Shown here: one piece after another, positions 24,939 to 32,080 of the stretch
Numbering within the stretch: the stretch's first letter is position 1
How the letters are laid out: each line of letters begins with the position of its first letter
From: SAR324 cluster bacterium
GTDB taxonomy: Bacteria; SAR324; NAC60-12
Reading direction: 5' to 3'
Length of the DNA: 39,314 nucleotides
Assembly: GCA_015231825.1 (NCBI GenBank)
Contig: JADGAV010000044.1
Span: 1 to 39,314, forward strand
Translations under genes and position numbers: made by a program
The notes under the pieces: model-generated
Databases searched by the model: none
Seen by the model: the letters and a program-made list of their open reading frames with translations, nothing else
Told to the model about the DNA's origin: nothing

Positions 24939-25595
24939 TTATCCTTCCAATTCCAAGGCTTTTTTGAAATATTTAACGGCCTTCTCCCGTTGCCCCTTGG
25001 ACTCGTAAGACAGGCCAATCGCGTGACAGACATTGACATTTTCCGGTTCAAGCAGCAACGCCTTTTCAAAGTATTCAATGGCTTTGTCATGGTCTTTCAG
25101 GTTGTCATAGGCAAAACCCAGGCGATAATAAATGTCTGCGTCTTCATTTTCAACAGTCAAAGCTTTCTCAAGCACCTCAACCGCCTTGTCATAGACATGG
25201 AGTTTGCTGTAGGTTGTTCCCAGCAGGGAAATGATTTTGGTATTCTTTTGGTTCAGCATCAGACCTGCTTCAAGGATTTCCAGCCCCTCTTCGGCGTTTC
25301 CTGTTCTTATCAAAGACAACCCGAGGTAGTAATGCAGCATCACATCCTTGGGATTTTCCTTTTTGGCATTGCTCAGCAGGGCCACTGCTTTTTCATAGTT
25401 CCCTTTTTTGGCATGTTGGATTCCCTTGTCCCGGTAAAAGTCGGTGCGACCCCCTTCCTCGAGGTTGAAAACCGATCGATACCAGTCAATGGATGCATCA
25501 GAAATATTCTGCAGAGTCTTCACCCCGCTGTGCAGATAGAAGGAAAGATCGTCTGCCCAGTCTACGTCGACCTGCACTTTTTTCTTGTCTTTCAT
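24939..25595 (-). CDS. mamA: MamA, TPR scaffold on the magnetosome surface
   Basis: A 218-residue protein made of tandem tetratricopeptide repeats (five or so, from about residue 50 to the end), nearly the same length as the 217-residue Magnetospirillum MamA. The shared FYRDKGIQHAKKGNYEKAV at the first TPR is diagnostic. MamA self-assembles through its TPRs into a coat around the magnetosome and recruits other proteins. The ATG at 25595 (MKDKKK) is preferred over 25634 because GGAG lies five bases before it and it gives the family length. It is 153 bases after mamO, the longest gap in this part of the operon, so an internal promoter is possible. Confidence 0.95.
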   Translation of the reverse strand: MKDKKKVQVDVDWADDLSFYLHSGVKTLQNISDASIDWYRSVFNLEEGGRTDFYRDKGIQHAKKGNYEKAVALLSNAKKENPKDVMLHYYLGLSLIRTGNAEEGLEILEAGLMLNQKNTKIISLLGTTYSKLHVYDKAVEVLEKALTVENEDADIYYRLGFAYDNLKDHDKAIEYFEKALLLEPENVNVCHAIGLSYESKGQREKAVKYFKKALELEG

Positions 25596-25748
25596 TTTTT
25601 CTCCGTTTTTTTCGAAAAACTTACCAGAAAACATTTTTTGTCATCTCTTGTGCAGTCCAGCTTTTCCAGCAAGTCGGGTTGACTTACAATGGGCTGACTC
25701 CCGCCTGGTGATGGATTAATGTTCCTATGCTCTTTGTCTGGCTGCTGA

Positions 25749-27656
25749 TCATAATGCATAAAAAAGCATGCGAATGGCGATCAAAAACAGCAGGGCCGCA
25801 CAGGCTCCTTTCAGTATAACTATTGAAACAACTTTGGTAAGAAAGGCCCCTACCATTCCACCGAGATAAGAACTCGGCATAATCAACGCAGCTAAAACAA
25901 CCGGTGTCATGAAATCAAAAGCACCGATTCCTGTCCCGTGAATCATTGCAACCAAAGCTCCCAGTGAGGAAGTACAAAAGACGAGCACCGAACTGTTTGC
26001 GATTGCTTGTCTCAAGGGGACTTTTGCAAAGAAATGCTGCAATGGCACTTCAATGACTCCACCGCTGATTCCCAAAATTCCACTGGCGATTCCCATTGGA
26101 AAACCAAGCCATCCATGTGAAAAACGGCCTTCCTTTTTTTCCTCGCTTTTTGGGGCTCTCTTTTTCTTCTTCTTGCTGCGGTATTCCTGAATCTCCAGCA
26201 CCATCTTGATTCCTATCCAGTTCGCATAGACACCAAGCATGAAACGCACTGTGGTGTTGTCCAGATAATTCCCGGTGAAGTAACCGACCAGAAAGCCTGC
26301 CAATGCAAAAGGAATCAGGGGCGTGACATGCCCCCAGCTGATCATGTTGTCTTTTCTGAATCTAAGAGCGGATCCTCCGTAAACAAAAATATTGGTCAGG
26401 TAGGCGATCGGTCGGATGATTGTCAATCCGTAACCGAAAAAGATCATCAATCCGCTGATCTTGATGACGCCGCCGCCCATGGTAAACATCCCGGCAGTGA
26501 CACCCGAAACAAAGCCCAGCAGGGAGAGGGCCAGAATGGCATCAATGGTGTGGCCGAATATGGTGAAATCCAGGGCAACGACACTGCTCAAATGAGGTTC
26601 TACCTGCTGGATCATCGTCAATGCGTTGACGTTGGCCAGACTCTCTGAAAACTCTCTGGATTTTTTCCACCATTCGTTTTTCTGTTCCTGCGTGTACAGG
26701 GTCAGTTCCGAAACAATATCCGAATCCGATATCTCCCGCACCCCGTCGGAAGCATCGGAAATAGCTTCATCCGTATAAACCAGAATTTTAACCCAGGAAT
26801 CCGACTCAATGACGGTCTTTATGCCATCTGCGAATCCCTTTGCTTTTTCGATCAAATCACCCTTAACCGTCGTCAAGGTCCGTGAGGCTGCCGCCATGGC
26901 ACCAAAATCGACTATTTCACGAAAATTATTGAAAATTACAACAGATGGAATAGCGTAGCCGACAATACTGTCGACCACGGGTTCTGTGATGGCGAGATTG
27001 AGTCCAACCATCCGCCCCCTTGGGTTCATTAACGCACCGCCGCTATGCGCCCAGCTGCCGATGGCATTGGTTCTGATCAAATTTTGGTGAGTGCTGTCAT
27101 TCACGGTCAGACTGGCCCCAAGAGCGGTGATCACTCCTGTACGTGCGATCGGCCCTTGCATCACACCATGTGCCGTGACCGGATCTCCATTCTGAAGGAC
27201 AGCGCCGTCCAGGCTAATAAAAGGGAAGGTATCGTTGGAAACAATTTTCAGGAGTGCCAGGTTTTCTTTGGGAATCAGCTTGATCACCTGGGCCTTAATG
27301 CCGCCGATATTGATCAAATGGATATTATGAAGCAAGTGTAGCGCGGTTACCACGTACCCATCGTCACTGACAATCACACCGGATCCTAGATTCTCAAATT
27401 GATTGCTGAGTTCGTTAAATCCCATCACCGCAACGACGGCATTTTCAGGGCCCGTCGCAGGGACTGCGGGTGCAGCGGCAGTATGCAACGCTCCTTCTTT
27501 GGGAGTCAGTTTGAAATTCCCAACATCGTAAATCCGGTATTCTCCATGCATGCTGAGCACATGAAAGGCCCAGGCGAAGAGGGCCAGGCCAGAGACCAAG
27601 AGAAACAAGGTCTTGATTTTCCACTGATTTTCACAAAAAGGGTTCGATACTTTCAC
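25749..27656 (-). CDS. mamO: MamO, degenerate HtrA-like protease fused to a TauE-type membrane domain
   Basis: A 635-residue protein: one TM helix (about 16-33), a trypsin/HtrA-like domain (about 70-255) and a C-terminal TauE/SafE-like domain with several TM helices (about 365-635, including GGGVIKISG and ISGGVIEVPLQ). Of the catalytic triad, His107 and Ser205 (HSGGAL) remain but the Asp position is Asn132 (ENLALLKI), so catalysis should be lost. Magnetospirillum MamO is also a pseudoprotease. It binds metal, is needed for magnetite nucleation, and activates MamE. The start overlaps the mamM stop by four bases. The TauE domain resembles sulfite or anion exporters, and its substrate in magnetosomes is unknown. 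Confidence 0.93.
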   Translation of the reverse strand: MKVSNPFCENQWKIKTLFLLVSGLALFAWAFHVLSMHGEYRIYDVGNFKLTPKEGALHTAAAPAVPATGPENAVVAVMGFNELSNQFENLGSGVIVSDDGYVVTALHLLHNIHLINIGGIKAQVIKLIPKENLALLKIVSNDTFPFISLDGAVLQNGDPVTAHGVMQGPIARTGVITALGASLTVNDSTHQNLIRTNAIGSWAHSGGALMNPRGRMVGLNLAITEPVVDSIVGYAIPSVVIFNNFREIVDFGAMAAASRTLTTVKGDLIEKAKGFADGIKTVIESDSWVKILVYTDEAISDASDGVREISDSDIVSELTLYTQEQKNEWWKKSREFSESLANVNALTMIQQVEPHLSSVVALDFTIFGHTIDAILALSLLGFVSGVTAGMFTMGGGVIKISGLMIFFGYGLTIIRPIAYLTNIFVYGGSALRFRKDNMISWGHVTPLIPFALAGFLVGYFTGNYLDNTTVRFMLGVYANWIGIKMVLEIQEYRSKKKKKRAPKSEEKKEGRFSHGWLGFPMGIASGILGISGGVIEVPLQHFFAKVPLRQAIANSSVLVFCTSSLGALVAMIHGTGIGAFDFMTPVVLAALIMPSSYLGGMVGAFLTKVVSIVILKGACAALLFLIAIRMLFYAL

Positions 27657-28573
27657 TGCTGCAACCTTCCTTCTAACAACCCTTCAATCCGGGGCAATCC
27701 CCCAAAGGATTCAAAACGAACGTTGATGCTGGCAATATGTTCAATGGCTTCTGCAATCGAGGATTCGACTTTCGCACTGACATCACTGGCTTCTTCGATA
27801 CTCAAATTGGGATCCAGGCCAACGCCGATATCAATCCACAGTCCCTGCCCAATTCGTCTGGTTTTCAGTTCTTCCACTACTTTGACTTCATTCACTTCCA
27901 GGGCCTTCTCTGTGATTTTCTCACGAATTTCTTTGGGTGCGGAGGAGTCCATCAGTCCCTTGACCGAATCCCAGAAAATCTCACCTCCCAAATACAGCAG
28001 GTGCAGGGTTTCAAAAATAGCCACCAACGGATCAAGCCAGGGAAGTCCTAAATAATGGCCGCCTACAAAGCCGACTGCAACAGCAGCTGATCCCATCATG
28101 TCAGCATGATGGTGTTTTGATAAGGTTTCGATCATCGGACTGTTGACTTGTTTGGTCACACAGCTCGTATATTTGTAAAGGTGCAAATTGACAAGAATTG
28201 AAAAGAGCGCGGTGACAAAGGCAATCACATGCGGAACGGCTCTTGTTCCTTCCACCAAATGCCCCAGGGCGATTACAAATATCACCCCCGTCAATCCAAG
28301 AAAAATGATACTGGTCATCAGCGAAATGAAGAACTCGATTTTCCCGTGCCCATACATGTGATTTTTGTCTATGGGCTTAGAAGACACTTTCAGCCCGACA
28401 ATCACAAATATCGATGTGACGAGGTCTTTTGCTGAATACATCGCGTCCGCCACCAGAGCCTGGGATCCCGAAACGAGGCCCACAAAAAGTTTGAGGACAG
28501 AGAGGAGGATGTTGGCCACCAATCCGGTCCAACCGACTGTTTTATGGCAGACGCTGCAATTTGAATGATACAT
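27653..28573 (-). CDS. mamM: MamM, magnetosome CDF iron transporter
   Basis: A 306-residue CDF protein. It starts MYHSNCSVCHKTVGW with a CXXC pair, as MamM does (CTVC in Magnetospirillum). The MamM-specific metal ligands Tyr46, Asp50, His154 and His155 are at the same residue numbers (DAMYSAKD and SKHHHAD), which separates it from MamB. SSKPIDKNHMYGHGKIEF follows the second helix. MamM carries iron into the magnetosome and stabilises MamB. The stop overlaps the mamO start by four bases. The gene lies 55 bases after mamL in the classical K-L-M-O order. Confidence 0.95.
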   Translation of the reverse strand: MYHSNCSVCHKTVGWTGLVANILLSVLKLFVGLVSGSQALVADAMYSAKDLVTSIFVIVGLKVSSKPIDKNHMYGHGKIEFFISLMTSIIFLGLTGVIFVIALGHLVEGTRAVPHVIAFVTALFSILVNLHLYKYTSCVTKQVNSPMIETLSKHHHADMMGSAAVAVGFVGGHYLGLPWLDPLVAIFETLHLLYLGGEIFWDSVKGLMDSSAPKEIREKITEKALEVNEVKVVEELKTRRIGQGLWIDIGVGLDPNLSIEEASDVSAKVESSIAEAIEHIASINVRFESFGGLPRIEGLLEGRLQQ

Positions 28574-28628
28574 TGATTTGCTTCAATCTATTCGGGATAG
28601 GATGTTTAACGCCACTTCACGGTCGTTT

Positions 28629-28850
28629 TCATGAAGCTTCCAGGTTTTTTTTGCGTTCCTTGAACATCCTGATTTTATTGCTGAAAAATGACAATGCGTA
28701 ACCGGACAAGAATCCAATACCAATCGCGATAGCCAGCGGAATTTGAACGGGGGGTCCAAATATGAACTGCATCTCCACAATATCGAAATTCTGTAAAATG
28801 AAAATAACTAAAAATACTGCAATCACAAAAGACAAAAAACGTTTCCACAT
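28629..28850 (-). CDS. mamL: MamL, small magnetosome membrane protein
   Basis: A 73-residue protein with two TM helices (about 4-21 and 35-55) and a very basic tail (KIRMFKERKKNLEAS). It belongs to the LapA/DUF1049-like group and matches MamL in size, topology and position between mamK and mamM. MamL is essential for magnetosome membrane invagination in AMB-1, and its basic tail is thought to act on the bilayer. It starts three bases after the mamK stop. Assignment rests on topology and synteny, because sequence conservation is low in so short a protein. Confidence 0.85.
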   Translation of the reverse strand: MWKRFLSFVIAVFLVIFILQNFDIVEMQFIFGPPVQIPLAIAIGIGFLSGYALSFFSNKIRMFKERKKNLEAS

Positions 28851-28853
28851 GGC

Positions 28854-29900
28854 CTACAATCCAATCACATCTCCAATTTGATTCCAATGGGAAACCGGAA
28901 GATCCATGGCCAATTTCAGGGCCCCGTTACAGCCTGCGTAATCCGGGTCCTGGATGCAGATCACGTTGATTTCTCCATAATCCTTCAGTGCTGTCTCAAT
29001 GGCTTTATCCAGCCCTTTGATCTTAGATCCGTTGCCCGCCAGATAAATGTTTTTCAAGGCGTCTTCCTGATCGTCAGGATCGTATCGTACCAATAAGTTT
29101 TCGATCTGTTCCACAATCGGGGTGATGAGCACTTCGCAAGCGGCCTTGATTTCTTTTGCGACGTCATAGGCCTTCGGCTTGCCATTTTCTCGAAATGTCA
29201 CCATTGCACTTTCTTTGATCTCCCCAACAAATGAATGCTTTTCCTTAATTGATTTTGCAAGCTGTTTGGTCATTTGTATCTCGGGGTGTTTTTCAAGCAG
29301 CAAAGCAATTAAGGCTTTGTCAACATAGTCGCCTGCTTTGGGGAGTGTGACATGATCTTCTGCAATCGGAATAATTCCCTTTAAAGCACAGATGTCGGTG
29401 GTGCCGGCCCCAATATCAACAATAATCGCCCGTTCCAGTTTGTCCATGCCATAGGCCACCATGAACGGTTCTGACACCACAAGAATCACATTCATCATCT
29501 CATTGGCCAGTTTCAAAAGCGTTTCCTTGCTGGTCGCGGAAGCCCTTGCCGGTACGCCGATCACCGCATGAATTTCATCATCCTCTGCGGGATTGGCGAG
29601 ATTGACCGCGTATTCGATGAGGTCCTTTGCCGTCTCCAGGTCACTTTCACTCGTCTCTTTAATCACTCCCGATTCGAGAGGATAGTAGCTGTCGAGGTAA
29701 GAGCGTTTTTCAAAAACCTCGTCCCCGACTAATTTCTCTTTTTTCAAAAGTTTCATTCCCATGATATCTTTGGGATAGCCAACAATTGAGGCAAATACCG
29801 CCCTGGCCCCTCGATTGGATCGAATGGCTGTTCTCGACGTCCCTAAATCAATGCCTAATATGAGTTGATTGTCTTTTTCTTCCACCTGACCTCTCTTCAT
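28854..29900 (-). CDS. mamK: MamK, actin-like filament protein
   Basis: A 348-residue bacterial actin. The ATP-binding motifs LGIDLGTSRTAI (near 15-26), VDIGAGTTDICALKG (near 170-184) and LAGNGSKIKGL are intact. SVGYPKD-type, GVPARAS and VVSEPFMVAYG segments match MamK specifically and not MreB. MamK forms cytoplasmic filaments that align and move magnetosomes into a chain. The ATG at 29900 has no Shine-Dalgarno sequence. An in-frame GTG at 29885 has AGAGAGG five bases upstream and may be the true start. It begins five bases after the acidic protein's stop, a tight link to the mamJ-slot genes. Confidence 0.96.
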   Translation of the reverse strand: MKRGQVEEKDNQLILGIDLGTSRTAIRSNRGARAVFASIVGYPKDIMGMKLLKKEKLVGDEVFEKRSYLDSYYPLESGVIKETSESDLETAKDLIEYAVNLANPAEDDEIHAVIGVPARASATSKETLLKLANEMMNVILVVSEPFMVAYGMDKLERAIIVDIGAGTTDICALKGIIPIAEDHVTLPKAGDYVDKALIALLLEKHPEIQMTKQLAKSIKEKHSFVGEIKESAMVTFRENGKPKAYDVAKEIKAACEVLITPIVEQIENLLVRYDPDDQEDALKNIYLAGNGSKIKGLDKAIETALKDYGEINVICIQDPDYAGCNGALKLAMDLPVSHWNQIGDVIGL

Positions 29901-29905
29901 CTAAA

Positions 29906-30256
29906 TTAGTTTTCTTTGTCTTCCGCGCTTTTGCTCTTTTTGACGACTTCATAGGAAGTGAAGAGTTCATCTCCAAATTTTCCAATGGTGGCATTCAGAC
30001 CATATCCTACTACTTTCCCGTATTTTAGAGAATGTTCAAGGAGACTGTTGGCAATCTTTTTTGATTTTTTGGGAACACTGCTGGCCGCCTTATTCAGAAA
30101 ATTTTTACAGTCTTTCTCCGATGTCTCTTCAGACACATCGGATGACTCCATCGTCTCGGCTTCTTCTTTTACTGCTTCGGCTTCTGTTTTTTCTGCTTCA
30201 ACAGCGTTTTGCTCACTTTTTACTTCGTCCGCTTGCGTTTTTTCTTCTTCAGTCAT
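29906..30256 (-). CDS. Acidic 116-residue protein with LFTSYEVVKK motif (mamJ slot)
   Basis: No family recognised. Residues 1-50 are highly acidic and Ala/Glu-rich. Residues 51-95 are basic and amphipathic (NKAASSVPKKSKKIANSL, then GKVVGYGLNATIGKFG). Residues 98-107 are LFTSYEVVKK, identical to the end of the protein encoded next door at 30275-31306. The two also share the pattern KA-x-SS-x-P-K/R-K before the motif, so they look like paralogues that keep a common tail. GAGAGG lies four bases before the ATG. The gene sits directly upstream of mamK, where Magnetospirillum has acidic mamJ, the linker between vesicles and the MamK filament. A MamJ-like role is inferred from position and acidity alone: no MamJ sequence similarity is claimed. 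Confidence 0.8.
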   Translation of the reverse strand: MTEEEKTQADEVKSEQNAVEAEKTEAEAVKEEAETMESSDVSEETSEKDCKNFLNKAASSVPKKSKKIANSLLEHSLKYGKVVGYGLNATIGKFGDELFTSYEVVKKSKSAEDKEN

Positions 30257-30274
30257 TTTGCCTCTCCCGCTCGG

Positions 30275-31306
30275 TTAAGATTTTTGTTCCGTGTTGCTCG
30301 GTTTTTTCACCACTTCATAAGAGGTAAATAACCAACCTCCAATACCGCTTCCGATTGTCTTGACTCCTGCTGCAGCTTTTCTGGGTGCGCTGCTGACTGC
30401 TTTAAGGGCAGATGAGGTGACACTTTTTTCTTTTACCTTTTTTTCACTCTTGTCCAGGTTCTGATCCGCCTTCCCTGTTTGTTGCTGCTGATTTTTTGTA
30501 TCATAGTCGCTTTTGAGCTGCTCGAATTCCCCGCGGACTTTGAGCAGTTCCGCAGCCGTGTTTTTGTATTTTTTCTGCAATTCCTCATTCTTGGCAAAGA
30601 GTTCTGCAACGGGTTCAATCTTTTCTTTTTCTTCTCCTTCCAGAGACGATATGATTTCGTTTCTTCCTTCCAGTTGTTCTTTCAGCGTCTTGATTTCTTC
30701 GTCTTTCAGACGCTTTGTTTCAAGCAGTTCCGCAGAGGTACTTTTATATTTTTTCTCCAGCTCTTCATTTTTTGCAAAGAGTTCGGCAAGATTTTCTAAT
30801 TCCTTTTCTTTGTTCCCCAAGGTCTGCTCCTTTTCCTTAAGTTTTGTTTCCAAATCCAGCACCATCTTCTTTTGGGAAGCCGCTTGTGATTCAAGATCCT
30901 TAATTTGCTGGTCTTTCTTTTTCAGCTCAGCACTGATTGTATCGACGGTTTTGGCAAGATCTTCCTGCTGGCTATTGAACGCATCTTCCTTTTCCGCCTT
31001 TGTCGAATCATCTTTTGCGGGGCTGTCATTTGTTTGACCCGTAACCGTGCTCTGCTGCTCCGTTTCATTCCAGGGGTTTACCTTTGCTTTTTGATACGGC
31101 TTTTTTTTGCTTGAAATCTTTTTAGGAGTGTTGGTTTTATTCACTTTTTCCTCCTTTTTTTTGTCAGTTGGTGAGGATTGCTTCTCCTCATCGACTGAGT
31201 TTGTTTGATTGGGATGACTGGATTCTTGAACATTTTTTCCCTCTTCCCGCGTGTCTCTTATAAATTCAAGAGGGTTACTGCCCATTCGTTTTTTCTTCTC
31301 GACCAT
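30275..31306 (-). CDS. Coiled-coil protein with GSNPLEFI and LFTSYEVVKK motifs, ParA neighbour
   Basis: A 343-residue soluble protein, family not recognised. (Numbers below count from the upstream ATG at 31312.) The N-terminus has a short conserved-looking motif RMGSNPLEFIRDTREE (9-24), then a charged, low-complexity stretch to 115. A coiled coil covers 115-280 and contains an exact 60-residue internal repeat: AELFAKNEEL at 176 and again at 236. A basic linker leads to LFTSYEVVKK at 328-337, shared with the neighbouring acidic protein. The gene overlaps the ParA-like stop by four bases if ATG 31312 is used. ATG 31306 has better Shine-Dalgarno spacing (GAGG). The pairing with a ParA gene suggests it is the ParA partner or adaptor. 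The common tail could bind the magnetosome or MamK. Confidence 0.8.
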   Translation of the reverse strand: MVEKKKRMGSNPLEFIRDTREEGKNVQESSHPNQTNSVDEEKQSSPTDKKKEEKVNKTNTPKKISSKKKPYQKAKVNPWNETEQQSTVTGQTNDSPAKDDSTKAEKEDAFNSQQEDLAKTVDTISAELKKKDQQIKDLESQAASQKKMVLDLETKLKEKEQTLGNKEKELENLAELFAKNEELEKKYKSTSAELLETKRLKDEEIKTLKEQLEGRNEIISSLEGEEKEKIEPVAELFAKNEELQKKYKNTAAELLKVRGEFEQLKSDYDTKNQQQQTGKADQNLDKSEKKVKEKSVTSSALKAVSSAPRKAAAGVKTIGSGIGGWLFTSYEVVKKPSNTEQKS

Positions 31307-31308
31307 GA

Positions 31309-32058
31309 TCATTTCCTCTTAATTATTTCCTGCGCCAGTGCCCGGTAATCTTCTGCTCCTGACGAACTGGCTTTGTATTCAAAAATGGTCTTGCCGTGAC
31401 TGGGCGCCTCAGCAATCGAAACATTCTCCCGGATCAATGTCTTGAACAATTTTTCGGCAAAGTATTGATCGATCTGTTCGATAATTTCACGATTGAGCAG
31501 CTTTCGTTTGTCAAAACGGGTGCCTATCACACCGGATACCAGCAATTCTTTATTCAGACGGTTTTTGACCACATCGATGGTCTGCAGGAGCTTGCTCATT
31601 CCCTGCAGGGCCAAATATTCGGCCTGCACAGGAATAAATATCTCGCGGGCAAAAACCAAAGCATTTAAGGTTAAAAGATTGAGGGAAGGAGGACAATCGA
31701 TAAAAACGTAGTCATACCTGCTCACACCTGAAAGTGCTTCTTTTAATAAGAATTCACGGCCGGCAATCCCTCCCAGTTCTAAATCAGAGCCAGCCAGTTC
31801 CAAAGATGAAGGAATCAAATGGAGCTTGCCTCTTGTTATCAAGGTTTCTTTGAAACGGCTTTCCCCCTTGATCAATTCATAGACGGTATGCACGAGTTCA
31901 TGAGCTTGAATTCCCAGTGAATAGCTAAGATGCGCCTGCGGATCCAGATCAATCAGCAAGACTTTCTTTTTCTGCCGGGTCAATGCGTCTCCAAGATTGA
32001 CTACCGTCGTTGTTTTGCCAACGCCTCCTTTTTGATTGATAATTACTATTTTTTTCAA
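31309..32058 (-). CDS. ParA/Soj-type partition ATPase inside the magnetosome operon
   Basis: A 249-residue deviant-Walker ATPase. KGGVGKTT at 10-17 (signature Lys10, catalytic Lys15), LLIDLDPQA, FIDCPPSL and PSHGKTIFEY are all typical of ParA/Soj, which move cargo over the nucleoid or membrane by ATP-driven gradients. The TTG at 32058 is chosen: the protein then starts MKKIVIINQKGG like the family, AAGGGAG precedes it, and it begins 22 bases after the mamE stop. The ATG at 32133 would add 25 unrelated residues and overlap mamE. It overlaps the coiled-coil gene downstream. No ParB gene or parS-like sites are visible, so the cargo adaptor is probably the coiled-coil protein. Confidence 0.92.
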   Translation of the reverse strand: MKKIVIINQKGGVGKTTTVVNLGDALTRQKKKVLLIDLDPQAHLSYSLGIQAHELVHTVYELIKGESRFKETLITRGKLHLIPSSLELAGSDLELGGIAGREFLLKEALSGVSRYDYVFIDCPPSLNLLTLNALVFAREIFIPVQAEYLALQGMSKLLQTIDVVKNRLNKELLVSGVIGTRFDKRKLLNREIIEQIDQYFAEKLFKTLIRENVSIAEAPSHGKTIFEYKASSSGAEDYRALAQEIIKRK

Positions 32059-32080
32059 ATGCTCCCTTGTGTGCTCACCC

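Noticed and set aside
29906..30256. Naming this protein MamJ
   Set aside because: Position and acidity fit, but no sequence similarity to MamJ was recognised, and the tail is shared with the neighbouring coiled-coil protein.
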